Origin: an uncultured Ruminococcus sp.
GTDB lineage: Bacteria > Bacillota > Clostridia > Oscillospirales > Ruminococcaceae
Length of the DNA: 64,000 bases
Direction: 5' to 3'
NCBI GenBank assembly: GCA_900538575.1
Contig: UPZA01000004.1
Span: 1-64,000, forward strand
Shown: positions 6,033 through 13,396 of the stretch, piece after piece
How the letters are laid out: the number at the start of each line of letters is the position of its first letter
Numbering within the stretch: position 1 is the stretch's first letter
Program-made: the position numbers and the translations under genes
Notes under the pieces: generated by a model
The model's input: the letters and a program-made list of their open reading frames with translations, nothing else
The model's database searches: none
What the model was told of the DNA's origin: nothing

Positions 6033-6941
6033 TTAATTTAAATTATTTTTTATTGAATTTAAGGCAAACATTCCGCTGCCAATAACTCCGCTCTGCTGCG
6101 TATGCTGAGAAAATCTGATATCCAGATTTTTCTCCGGATAGGGTTTTCTCGTATAAAAGTGAATAGACTCTTCCAGAAGCTCTTTCGGAAAATCCTTCAT
6201 ATAAACGACTCCGCCCGCAAGAATTATATAATCCGGATCGAGTATGTTTATTTCTGCCGCTATCGGAATTGCCAGATCTTTGACATATTTTTGTATTAAA
6301 GGATGAGAGCTGTATTTTTTAAATATATTCCTTATTTCAACGTCTGGAAAATGCTCCGCAGCTAACATTTCCAGATACCTACCTGAACAGCGCAGCTCTG
6401 CGCAGCCCTTATTTCCGCAGGTACATAATTCGTTTAAATCTATAAACGGTATATGACCAAGCTCTCCGGCAGCCCCGTTTTTCCCGTAATGAAATTTTCC
6501 GTTTATATAAACAGCATTGCCTAATCCGGTTCCAATATAAAAGCCAAGTATAGTTTTGTCTGCGTCAAGTCCCAGACCTGCAATATCGCTCTGCAAAAGA
6601 AAATTTACATCACGGTCAATAAATACCGGTATTCCGAAATATTTGCTCAACGGATCTCCAAGATTGATATTATCAAAACCTTTTAAGTTAGGCGTCGAGT
6701 AAACCGTCTTTTTGTCTTTACTTACAATTGACGGTATACCTATCGCAACGGCGGATATTTTTCCTTCCATTCCGTTTTTTTTCAGATAACTGCTGATTTC
6801 CGATTCAAGTATTTCTACAACGCCGCAATCATTAAAAATTTTACTTGATTTTTTTTCAAAACCGATAAGCTCCCCGTTTTCTCCGATTACTCCTATACGG
6901 AAATTGGTGCCTCCGATGTCAATTCCGAGAGCGTACTTCAT
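6033..6941 (-). CDS. alsK: ROK-family allose kinase
   Basis: A 302-residue sugar kinase from the ATG at 6941; a TTG one codon upstream is the alternative. GGAGGTGGAG lies just upstream, inside alsE. It has the ATP loop DIGGTN (residues 8-13), the ROK signature E160-LGH and the zinc motif CTCGNKGCAE (Cys173, Cys175, Cys180). The family phosphorylates hexoses at O6; in E. coli AlsK makes allose-6-phosphate. The gene overlaps the 3' end of alsE by 23 bases. Specificity for allose is inferred from the operon. Confidence 0.88.
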   Translation of the reverse strand: MKYALGIDIGGTNFRIGVIGENGELIGFEKKSSKIFNDCGVVEILESEISSYLKKNGMEGKISAVAIGIPSIVSKDKKTVYSTPNLKGFDNINLGDPLSKYFGIPVFIDRDVNFLLQSDIAGLGLDADKTILGFYIGTGLGNAVYINGKFHYGKNGAAGELGHIPFIDLNELCTCGNKGCAELRCSGRYLEMLAAEHFPDVEIRNIFKKYSSHPLIQKYVKDLAIPIAAEINILDPDYIILAGGVVYMKDFPKELLEESIHFYTRKPYPEKNLDIRFSQHTQQSGVIGSGMFALNSIKNNLN

Positions 6942-7629
6942 CAAGCTCCACCTCCGTTTTTACAGCCTTATTATAAGACTCTATCATCTTATCCCAAGCC
7001 TTCGCAAGATCCTTGTCCTTACTGAAAAGTCCTGAAGCGCCCACAATAAATACTTCTGTACCGGCTTGTGAAAGTTCTCTGAAAGTGTTTTCATTGCAGG
7101 AACCGTCAACTTCAATAAGATATTTGTAACCGTTTTTTTCTTTAAGCTCCTTAGCTTCTTTAATTTTGCCAAGCATTTCACGGATAAACGGCTGTCCTGC
7201 AAATCCAGGATCAACTGACATTATCGTTATCTTATCGAGCTTATGAATATAATTTTGTATATAGCTCAGAGGTGTAGCGGGATTCAGAACTACTCCAACC
7301 CTGCATCCTAAAGCCCTTATCTTGTTAATAATACGGAATGCGTCAGAATTGATTGTTTCTGCATGAGGACATATATAAGTCGCTCCGGCCTTAGCCAGCG
7401 TTTCAATATAATCGTCAGGATATTCGCACATCAGGTGGCAATCTATGGGCTTTTTTGCAATTTTAGCAAAGGCTGCTACAAAATCGGGAGAAAGTGTTAT
7501 GTTTTTTACAAAATGACCATCCATAATGTCAACATGATACAAATCGCATCTTTCGTTTAATATTTCCGTCTGTTTTTTAATATCAAGCAAGTCCATACAC
7601 ATAAGCGAGGGATTAAACATAGCTTTCAT
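6919..7629 (-). CDS. alsE: D-allulose-6-phosphate 3-epimerase
   Basis: A 236-residue TIM-barrel enzyme of the ribulose-phosphate 3-epimerase family. I chose the ATG at 7629 (MKAMFNPSLMCMDL), 5 bases after GGAGG; a longer frame from 7695 would overlap alsC. Metal ligands are His32 and Asp34 (HVDIMDGHF), His65 (DCHLM) and Asp175 (EVDGSCN). Blocks MDGHFVKNITLSP, IMSVDPGFAGQPFI and EVDGSCN resemble E. coli AlsE more than housekeeping Rpe. It converts allulose-6-P to fructose-6-P, which enters glycolysis. Confidence 0.92.
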   Translation of the reverse strand: MKAMFNPSLMCMDLLDIKKQTEILNERCDLYHVDIMDGHFVKNITLSPDFVAAFAKIAKKPIDCHLMCEYPDDYIETLAKAGATYICPHAETINSDAFRIINKIRALGCRVGVVLNPATPLSYIQNYIHKLDKITIMSVDPGFAGQPFIREMLGKIKEAKELKEKNGYKYLIEVDGSCNENTFRELSQAGTEVFIVGASGLFSKDKDLAKAWDKMIESYNKAVKTEVELDEVRSRN

Positions 7630-7651
7630 AAATTCCTCCATAAATTTTATT

Positions 7652-8647
7652 TTACTTTGACGTATTTTTACTTCCGACAAATCTGTCAAGAGCAACCGAT
7701 CCGATAATCAATGCGCCCATTACAACCTGCTGCAGGGTACTTGAAAGCGAAAGTATATTCATTCCATAATTGATAACGCCGATTATAAGGCCGCCTACTA
7801 CTACGCCGTGAATTTTACCTTTTCCTCCGAAGAAGCTTGTACCTCCGATAATAGCCGCCGCAATTGCATATGTTTCAAATCCTGTCGCCGCGGCCGGTTC
7901 GGCAGAGCCCACCCTTCCGAGTAATACTATTCCCGCAATACCGGCGCAAAGTCCGGAAATGATAAATACTATCAGCGTATGCAGCTTAACGTTTATACCT
8001 GAATACCATGCGGATTCCTTATTTCCTCCAAGGGCGTAAATATTCCGTCCTAGCTTTGTTTTTATCGTCAGAAAAGCAAGTATCAGAGCTACTATAATAG
8101 CAACTATCGCAATAACTGGAATTCCTAATACCGAAGCTGATATTGATTTGGTAAAGCTTGCCGGGAATCCGAATACGGCGCTAGAATTGGAAACTATAAG
8201 CGTTGCGCCTCTGAAAATAGCCTGCGTTCCAAGTGTTATAATGAACGGATGAAGTCCTGTCACATTCACCAGCGCACCGTTAATAAGGCCTAAGGCCGCG
8301 CCGAGTAAAACTCCCAGTATTACCGCTGCTACGGGGTGCATACCTGCAACCATCATTTTAGCCGTCATCATACCTGTCAAGGCTACAACCGATCCGACTG
8401 AAAGATCGATTCCGGCAATCAGTATTGCAAAAAATTCTCCAAGTGCAATAAGTATATTAACAGAGCTTTGGGCAAGTATCTGCGGAACAGTATTTGCGGA
8501 AAAGAATACATTCGGTTTAGCTGCCGCAAGTATTCCCAGTAAAATAACAAGAATTCCAATCGTTCCGTATTTCTGCCAGATTGTATTGAATGTAAGCTTT
8601 TCCCTTCGCTTTTCAATAGGATTTTTCGCAGTCAATATGTTATTCAT
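7652..8647 (-). CDS. alsC: D-allose ABC transporter permease
   Basis: A 331-residue integral membrane protein of the ribose/branched-sugar permease family (RbsC/AlsC) with about 8-10 hydrophobic segments after a short basic N-terminus. The family block GIDLSVGSVVALTGMMTA is at about 118-135, with ALGGNKESAWYSGINV further on; the latter is the cytoplasmic coupling loop that contacts the ATPase. It lies between alsA (30-base gap) and alsE. Substrate is inferred from the AlsB and AlsE neighbours. Confidence 0.9.
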   Translation of the reverse strand: MNNILTAKNPIEKRREKLTFNTIWQKYGTIGILVILLGILAAAKPNVFFSANTVPQILAQSSVNILIALGEFFAILIAGIDLSVGSVVALTGMMTAKMMVAGMHPVAAVILGVLLGAALGLINGALVNVTGLHPFIITLGTQAIFRGATLIVSNSSAVFGFPASFTKSISASVLGIPVIAIVAIIVALILAFLTIKTKLGRNIYALGGNKESAWYSGINVKLHTLIVFIISGLCAGIAGIVLLGRVGSAEPAAATGFETYAIAAAIIGGTSFFGGKGKIHGVVVGGLIIGVINYGMNILSLSSTLQQVVMGALIIGSVALDRFVGSKNTSK

Positions 8648-8677
8648 AATGTAACCTCATTTCTCATAAATAATCAA

Positions 8678-10207
8678 TTATTCGCCGTTAGTGGAGGCGT
8701 AAACTATCTTTTCTTCAGTAGCGTCCTTGTGCTTGAAGGTTTCAACAATTTCACCTTCTCTGAATACTGCAATTGTGTCGCATACAGCCAGCAGCTCCGG
8801 AAGCTCTGAAGATACAACAAGGACTCCCTTGCCTTCGTCGGAAAGCCTTCTCATCAAAGCGTAAATTTCGCTCTTGCTTCCTATATCTATACCCTTGGTA
8901 GGCTCGTCAAAAATAATTATCTGAGAATCTGCCGCGAGCCATTTTCCCAATATGACCTTCTGTTGATTTCCGCCTGATAGCTCCGTTATATTCTGACTTA
9001 CGTCAGCGCACTTAATATTCAGATCTGATTTTTGCTTTTTGGCAGACGCATTACCAAACTTTCTGCTCGTAAGACCTATAACGCCTCCGCCTTTTGAAGT
9101 CTTGATATAAGGCAGAATAGAAATATTATCTCTGATAGAAAAATTATGAAAAAAACCCGTTTCGCGTCGATTCTCAGTAACCATCGCAAGTCCGTTTTTT
9201 ATTGCCGAATAAGGATTTTTTATGTTCACCCTTTTGCCTCTAACATAAATATCTCCGCTTTTTTTAGGCTCGGCTCCAAAAATTGAATTCATCATTTCGC
9301 TTCTTCCGGAACCTACAAGTCCTGAAAATCCAAGTATTTCTCCCTTATGAAGCTTAAAAGATATATTTTTTACCGAATCATCTTTTCTTGTAAGATTTCT
9401 GACTTCAAATATAACGTCTTCTTTTTCAAAATCATGGTCTTCTTCATGCTGATAATTATGCTTAACCGTCCTGCCTACCATCATTGCCACGAGATCGTCT
9501 ATTGTTACGTCACTTACATTTCTTGTCCCCACATAAGCGCCGTCCTTTAAAACTGTTACCCTGTCTCCAAGCTCAATAATCTCATTCATTTTATGAGTTA
9601 TAAAAACTATCCCCTTCCCTTCCTCCTTAAGCTGACGAACTACGCTAAATAAATGATTTACCTCTTCGTTGGTGAGTGAAGCCGTAGGCTCGTCCATAAC
9701 CAGAACCTTACTGTCTGACGCCAGAGCTTTAGCTATTTCAACCTGCTGCTTTTCAGATATACTTATGGCCTCAACCGGAGTTTTCGGATCTCTTTTCAAG
9801 CCGACCTTTGCCATAAGCTTCAAAGCTCTTTTATTCATGGTTTTATAGTCGACAACCTCTACAGGTCCTAATTTTTTCATAGGTAACTTTCCGATAAATA
9901 AATTTTCCTGAATAGAAAGCTCGTTTATAACGCTCAATTCCTGATATATAACACTAATACCGTTCTCGGTAGATTCTTTAGGAGTAAGTCTGGAAAATTC
10001 TTTTCCGTCAATCACAATACTTCCCTGTGTAGGCTGATAAACGCCGCTCAGAATTTTCATAAGCGTTGATTTGCCGGCTCCGTTCTCGCCAAGTAAAACA
10101 TGAACCTCTCCCGACCTTATATTAAAGGATATATTATTCAGCGCAGTAACTCCGGGAAACTTTTTCACAACGCCTTTCATTTCAACAAGATTTTTAGCAG
10201 CTTCCAT
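8678..10207 (-). CDS. alsA: D-allose ABC transporter ATP-binding protein (double domain)
   Basis: A 509-residue tandem ATPase of the RbsA/XylG/AlsA type. The first domain has Walker A GENGAGKST (about 40-48), ISISEKQQVEIAKALA in place of a standard signature, and VLVMDEPTASL. The second has the degenerate GLVGSGRSEM P-loop, then LSGGNQQKV and IIIFDEPTKGID. It powers sugar uptake through AlsC. It is the first structural gene of the operon, with AAAGGAGC before the ATG. Upstream are a LacI-type operator (10269-10282) and a TATAAT box. Confidence 0.9.
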   Translation of the reverse strand: MEAAKNLVEMKGVVKKFPGVTALNNISFNIRSGEVHVLLGENGAGKSTLMKILSGVYQPTQGSIVIDGKEFSRLTPKESTENGISVIYQELSVINELSIQENLFIGKLPMKKLGPVEVVDYKTMNKRALKLMAKVGLKRDPKTPVEAISISEKQQVEIAKALASDSKVLVMDEPTASLTNEEVNHLFSVVRQLKEEGKGIVFITHKMNEIIELGDRVTVLKDGAYVGTRNVSDVTIDDLVAMMVGRTVKHNYQHEEDHDFEKEDVIFEVRNLTRKDDSVKNISFKLHKGEILGFSGLVGSGRSEMMNSIFGAEPKKSGDIYVRGKRVNIKNPYSAIKNGLAMVTENRRETGFFHNFSIRDNISILPYIKTSKGGGVIGLTSRKFGNASAKKQKSDLNIKCADVSQNITELSGGNQQKVILGKWLAADSQIIIFDEPTKGIDIGSKSEIYALMRRLSDEGKGVLVVSSELPELLAVCDTIAVFREGEIVETFKHKDATEEKIVYASTNGE

Positions 10208-10252
10208 ATTCTGCTCCTTTCACTAAATTATTTCAACAATCCCGTTTGATTT

Positions 10253-10282
10253 ATTATACATAATATTGGGTAATCGTTTACT
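10253..10282 (-). promoter_or_regulatory. alsA promoter region with LacI-type operator
   Basis: GGTAATCGTTTACT at 10269-10282 is nearly identical to the operator before the regulator gene (11427-11440). On the minus strand a TATAAT box (10258-10253) follows 10 bases downstream of the operator, so a bound repressor would cover the -35 region. No good -35 hexamer is visible. Confidence 0.75.
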
Positions 10283-10292
10283 CATTACCGCC

Positions 10293-10326
10293 AAAAAAAC
10301 AAAATGTTCAGAACATTTTGTTTTTT
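10293..10326 (-). terminator. Terminator of the LacI-family regulator gene
   Basis: AAAAAACAAAATGTTC pairs with GAACATTTTGTTTTTT across a one- to two-base loop, directly after the regulator stop codon, with a T-run on the minus strand. Confidence 0.8.
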
Positions 10327-10330
10327 CTAT

Positions 10331-11359
10331 TCAGTTACATGAGGTACTTTTACGGCAAGCTATTTTAACTGGTATTATATAATCCACGGTTGATAATTTC
10401 ACATCGTCAATAAGATCAAATAACAGTTCTACGCTGCGCTGACCGATTTTATCGAAATCCTGAATTATAGTAGTAATCGGAGGATCGCATATTTCCGATA
10501 AGGAGGTGCCATCAAATCCGACTATTTTTACATCGTCAGGTACTTTTATATTATTTTCCCTTAAAGCATGCAGCGCGCCTATTGCCATAATATCGTTATT
10601 GGCAAATATTCCGTCAAATTCATATCCTTTATTAATGAAATCCAACATCGCATTTTTAGAATCATAATAAGTGACATTTGTCTTAATAATAAACTGATCT
10701 TTTACCGGTATTGAATATTTATTCAAAGCCTTTAAATAACCGCTGAATCTGTGTCTTACGGTCGAAAAATTCTGTTTATCCTTCAAGGCTACTATATTTC
10801 TGCAGCCTTTCATTATCAATTCCTCAGTTGCAAGAAAGCCTCCCGACTCGTTATCGGATATTACAAGCGTACCTGCATTTTCAGGTCTTCTGTCAATATA
10901 TACAACCGGTATTTTATAATCCTCATATATTTTTTTTACATCTTCTTTAACGCTTATATAAATTATACCGTCGACATCTCTTGAAACAAGAGATGAAATA
11001 TGTAAATCCTCCATATGAGAATTTTCATCTGAATCGCACACAAAAACTGTATAGCCCTCCGGAACAGCATATTTCTCGATCGCCCGGACTATATTCGCAA
11101 AAAACTCATTTGTTATGTCAGGAACAATAACTCCGATACTGTTCGTTTTGCTGGTTCTTAAACTTTTGGCGCTCTGGTTTATTTGGTAGCCATATTTTTC
11201 AACGATCTTCATTACCTTTTGTTCAGTTTCGGCAGAATACCTGCCGTTTTTATTTAAGACGCGTGAAACAGTTGCGATCGAAACGTCCGCCATTACAGCA
11301 ATTTCTGCCATTGATATTTTTTTCTCCGGAATGGCAATCGAATGATCCTTACTTTTCAT
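10331..11359 (-). CDS. LacI-family repressor of the allose operon
   Basis: A 342-residue regulator. Residues 17-67 are the LacI helix-turn-helix and hinge (MAEIAVMADVSIATVSRVLN ... YQINQSAKSLR), followed by a periplasmic-binding-protein-like ligand domain (NSIGVIVPDITNEFFANIV to the TIIQDFDKIGQRSVELL end). It should bind the two GGTAATCGTTTACC-like sites and release them when allose or a phosphorylated intermediate is present. E. coli uses an RpiR-type regulator for the same pathway, so the control is not conserved while the enzymes are. AAGGAGGAG precedes the ATG. Confidence 0.9.
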   Translation of the reverse strand: MKSKDHSIAIPEKKISMAEIAVMADVSIATVSRVLNKNGRYSAETEQKVMKIVEKYGYQINQSAKSLRTSKTNSIGVIVPDITNEFFANIVRAIEKYAVPEGYTVFVCDSDENSHMEDLHISSLVSRDVDGIIYISVKEDVKKIYEDYKIPVVYIDRRPENAGTLVISDNESGGFLATEELIMKGCRNIVALKDKQNFSTVRHRFSGYLKALNKYSIPVKDQFIIKTNVTYYDSKNAMLDFINKGYEFDGIFANNDIMAIGALHALRENNIKVPDDVKIVGFDGTSLSEICDPPITTIIQDFDKIGQRSVELLFDLIDDVKLSTVDYIIPVKIACRKSTSCN

Positions 11360-11426
11360 TACTCCTCCTTAAATTATATCTTTGAGAATACTGTACCATT
11401 TGAAATAAAAGTAAAATGCATAATTG

Positions 11427-11477
11427 GGTAATCGTTTACCTTGATTGCATTATACACCGTTCTATTATAAAAGTCAA
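11427..11477 (-). promoter_or_regulatory. Promoter and operator of the LacI-family regulator
   Basis: TTGACT (11477-11472) and TATAAT (11454-11449) are 17 bases apart. The quasi-palindrome GGTAATCGTTTACC (11427-11440, central CG typical of LacI operators) starts 8 bases downstream of the -10 box, over the likely transcription start. This indicates autorepression. Confidence 0.85.
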
Positions 11478-11563
11478 TACGTTTCTACAAAAAAACATGT
11501 TTTTTGTTTATTTATACGAATAATAATATACCGTATTGTGCAATTTGCATTAAATAATTCCCC

Positions 11564-11746
11564 TTAGTATAAAAATATCCTGATAATTATCAGGATATTT
11601 AGATTACCTCTTATATCTTTTCTGTCGGTATCCGCAATGCAAGTAACGAGATCGATACCTGACCAGTCATTGCATTTTAGATTATTAAGTCGACGCTTTT
11701 CTTTTTTACTGAGCTTTTCATACGGAATAATTTTTTTATCATATAT
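11564..11746 (-). pseudogene. Decayed small conserved protein frame behind the GNAT gene
   Basis: Directly after the GNAT stop codon, the same frame stays open for 60 codons and reads DKKIIPYEKLSKKEKRRLNN, then LKCNDWSGIDLVT and a basic stretch. This resembles the small clostridial proteins with a KLSKKxKRxxNxxxRxxWxxINPVTR pattern. There is no ATG, GTG or TTG start after the GNAT stop, and the normally conserved PVTR end is altered, so I call it a remnant. A hairpin (11573-11600) falls inside its 3' end. A readthrough extension of the GNAT protein is a less likely alternative. Confidence 0.35.
11573..11600 (-). terminator. Hairpin downstream of the GNAT gene
   Basis: AAATATCCTGATAA is directly followed by its exact complement, giving a 28-base perfect palindrome with TTTATACT after it on the minus strand. 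It is the only terminator candidate for the GNAT transcript. Confidence 0.6.
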
Positions 11747-12193
11747 TCAACCTATTATTTTACGAAAATACACCATATCGCAAAGCGTTGCTCCGCGCTC
11801 AATTATGGGACGATCATAATTATCCCTGAAAAAATTTTTTATTCTATGCGACTCTGTAAAACCGCATTTTATATAAAACGGTACGGTTAATGGACTGTCT
11901 CCTGTTCCGACCTGCATAATACTGTAATTTTCTGAATAACGTCTTGCAATATAATTTATCATAGCTCTTCCATAACCGTGCCTCTGATATTCCGGTCTGA
12001 CAGCAATATTTTTTATTTCAATTATTCCGCAGCCTTCATCAGTCACAATACAGACAGCTTTAACGTCATGTTTATCAATAATAAACATTGAGCCCCGTTC
12101 AAGGTATTTATCTATCATATTTTCCTGTTCGTCTGCAAGCAAAAGCAGATCAAGATATTGCTTTTTATTTTCCTTAATTTCATAAAACTCCAT
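11747..12193 (-). CDS. GNAT-family N-acetyltransferase
   Basis: A 148-residue acetyltransferase. The fold is visible as GIIEIKNIAVRPEYQRHGYG, with the acetyl-CoA loop at RPEYQRHGYGRAM (about 88-100) and a C-terminal FYIKCGFTESHRI. The substrate cannot be told; the length and the DxxPLTVPFYIKCGF part match many uncharacterised Firmicute acetyltransferases. GGAGGGCG lies upstream of the start. It is followed in frame by a decayed small gene. Confidence 0.85.
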   Translation of the reverse strand: MEFYEIKENKKQYLDLLLLADEQENMIDKYLERGSMFIIDKHDVKAVCIVTDEGCGIIEIKNIAVRPEYQRHGYGRAMINYIARRYSENYSIMQVGTGDSPLTVPFYIKCGFTESHRIKNFFRDNYDRPIIERGATLCDMVYFRKIIG

Positions 12194-12261
12194 TCTTCTA
12201 TACGCCCTCCTTAAAATGATAGATCGGCTAATAATGTCAACATCCTCTTTATAATATAAAA

Positions 12262-12308
12262 AATTCCTTTTTTAAAGACACTTATAAAGTATCTGAAAAA
12301 AAGGAATT
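12262..12308 (-). terminator. Terminator of the sugar transferase gene
   Basis: AATTCCTTTTTT and AAAAAAAGGAATT enclose a 22-base loop 16 bases beyond the stop codon. The A-rich arm would give a U-run on either strand. Confidence 0.6.
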
Positions 12309-12323
12309 ATTCTAATCAAATTT

Positions 12324-13127
12324 TTATCTTGCGCCTCTTCCCCTGATAACAACAAAAACAGTTCGGAAAATAAGAGATATATCCTTAACGATACTACGTT
12401 CTTTTATGTATTCAATATCTGTTTCAATCCATTTATCAAATTCCATATCGCTTCTTCCCTCGACCTGACAAACACATGACAACCCGCCTTTAACAAGCAG
12501 TCTATTCATATGCTCCGGCGTATACAAGACTACTTCTCTCGGAAGCGGTGGTCTTGGACCTATAATGGACATATCGCCTTTGAGCACATTCAAAAGCTGA
12601 GGGATCTCATCAATAGAAGTTTTTCTTATGAATTTGCCAATTCGAGTAATGCGAGAATCCTCATCGCTTTTAAACGCTATACCATCGCATTTATTCTTTT
12701 TCTGCACTTCAGCAAATTTTTTTTCCGCATCCATACACATAGAACGAAGCTTATACATTTTAAACGGTTTACCGTTTTCTGTAATTCTTGTTTGAGAAAA
12801 AAACGGATTACCCTTATCGTCAAGGAAAATTATTAAAGCCATAATGCACATTGGTATAAATAAAACTATAATACCGACTAATGAAATCACAATATCCATT
12901 GTACGCTTTACAGCTTTATATGCCGCGCCTCCCGCCGGCTTTACTTCACTATGTTTAAGAGTTTCCTGCACCCCCGCATGTAGAAGCTCCAGCCTCCTAC
13001 TGTCAAAATCCAATACAGGATAATCCGTTACCCCTTCCTTGACTTCTGTAAAAGTCTCCATTCTGATTGCCGTTATCATTTCTTCAGAGATTTTTGCCTG
13101 CTTTACTGCGGCACCTCCGTTATTCAC
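12324..13127 (-). CDS. Undecaprenyl-phosphate sugar-1-phosphate transferase
   Basis: A 267-residue bacterial sugar transferase (WcaJ/RfbP C-terminal type). The start is GTG at 13127, 7 bases after a GGGGGG stretch. Residues 1-70 are soluble, then one hydrophobic hairpin (IVISLVGIIVLFIPMCIMAL, about 83-105), then the catalytic part with NPFFSQTRITENGKPFKMYKLRSM, a KTSIDEIPQLLNVLKG block and GPRPPLPREV. It would load the first sugar phosphate onto the lipid carrier for a surface polysaccharide. No other polysaccharide genes are adjacent, so it stands alone here. Confidence 0.88.
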   Translation of the reverse strand: MNNGGAAVKQAKISEEMITAIRMETFTEVKEGVTDYPVLDFDSRRLELLHAGVQETLKHSEVKPAGGAAYKAVKRTMDIVISLVGIIVLFIPMCIMALIIFLDDKGNPFFSQTRITENGKPFKMYKLRSMCMDAEKKFAEVQKKNKCDGIAFKSDEDSRITRIGKFIRKTSIDEIPQLLNVLKGDMSIIGPRPPLPREVVLYTPEHMNRLLVKGGLSCVCQVEGRSDMEFDKWIETDIEYIKERSIVKDISLIFRTVFVVIRGRGAR

Positions 13128-13355
13128 ACATCAGCCCCCCTGAAAATCTGTTAAAAATTTATGCTGCTGTTTCTTATATTATATATTATATCCGCCCTGT
13201 TGTCAATTAAATTTTCGCTTTTCACTTATTTTCCAGCAAAAAGACCGAAAATCCGATAATTATTTCAACCATAATTATTTTTTATACCAATACCGTTATA
13301 TTTTACAAGATAACAAGCAATCTCATTCTTAATTTGAATACTGCCAACAATACAA

Positions 13356-13383
13356 AACAGCCAATCAAAAATAATTGGCTGTT
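13356..13383 (-). terminator. Terminator of secA
   Basis: AACAGCCAAT and ATTGGCTGTT form a perfect stem around an 8-base loop, 14 bases past the secA stop. Confidence 0.8.
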
Positions 13384-13396
13384 AAATCATATAAAT

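Noticed and set aside
6919..7695. Housekeeping ribulose-phosphate 3-epimerase (rpe) for the epimerase gene
   Set aside because: Sequence blocks and operon context match AlsE, and the long start at 7695 would overlap alsC; the ATG at 7629 has the ribosome site.
12324..13127. A capsule or exopolysaccharide gene cluster around the sugar transferase
   Set aside because: Neighbouring genes are a GNAT enzyme and secA; no glycosyltransferases, flippase or polymerase are present.
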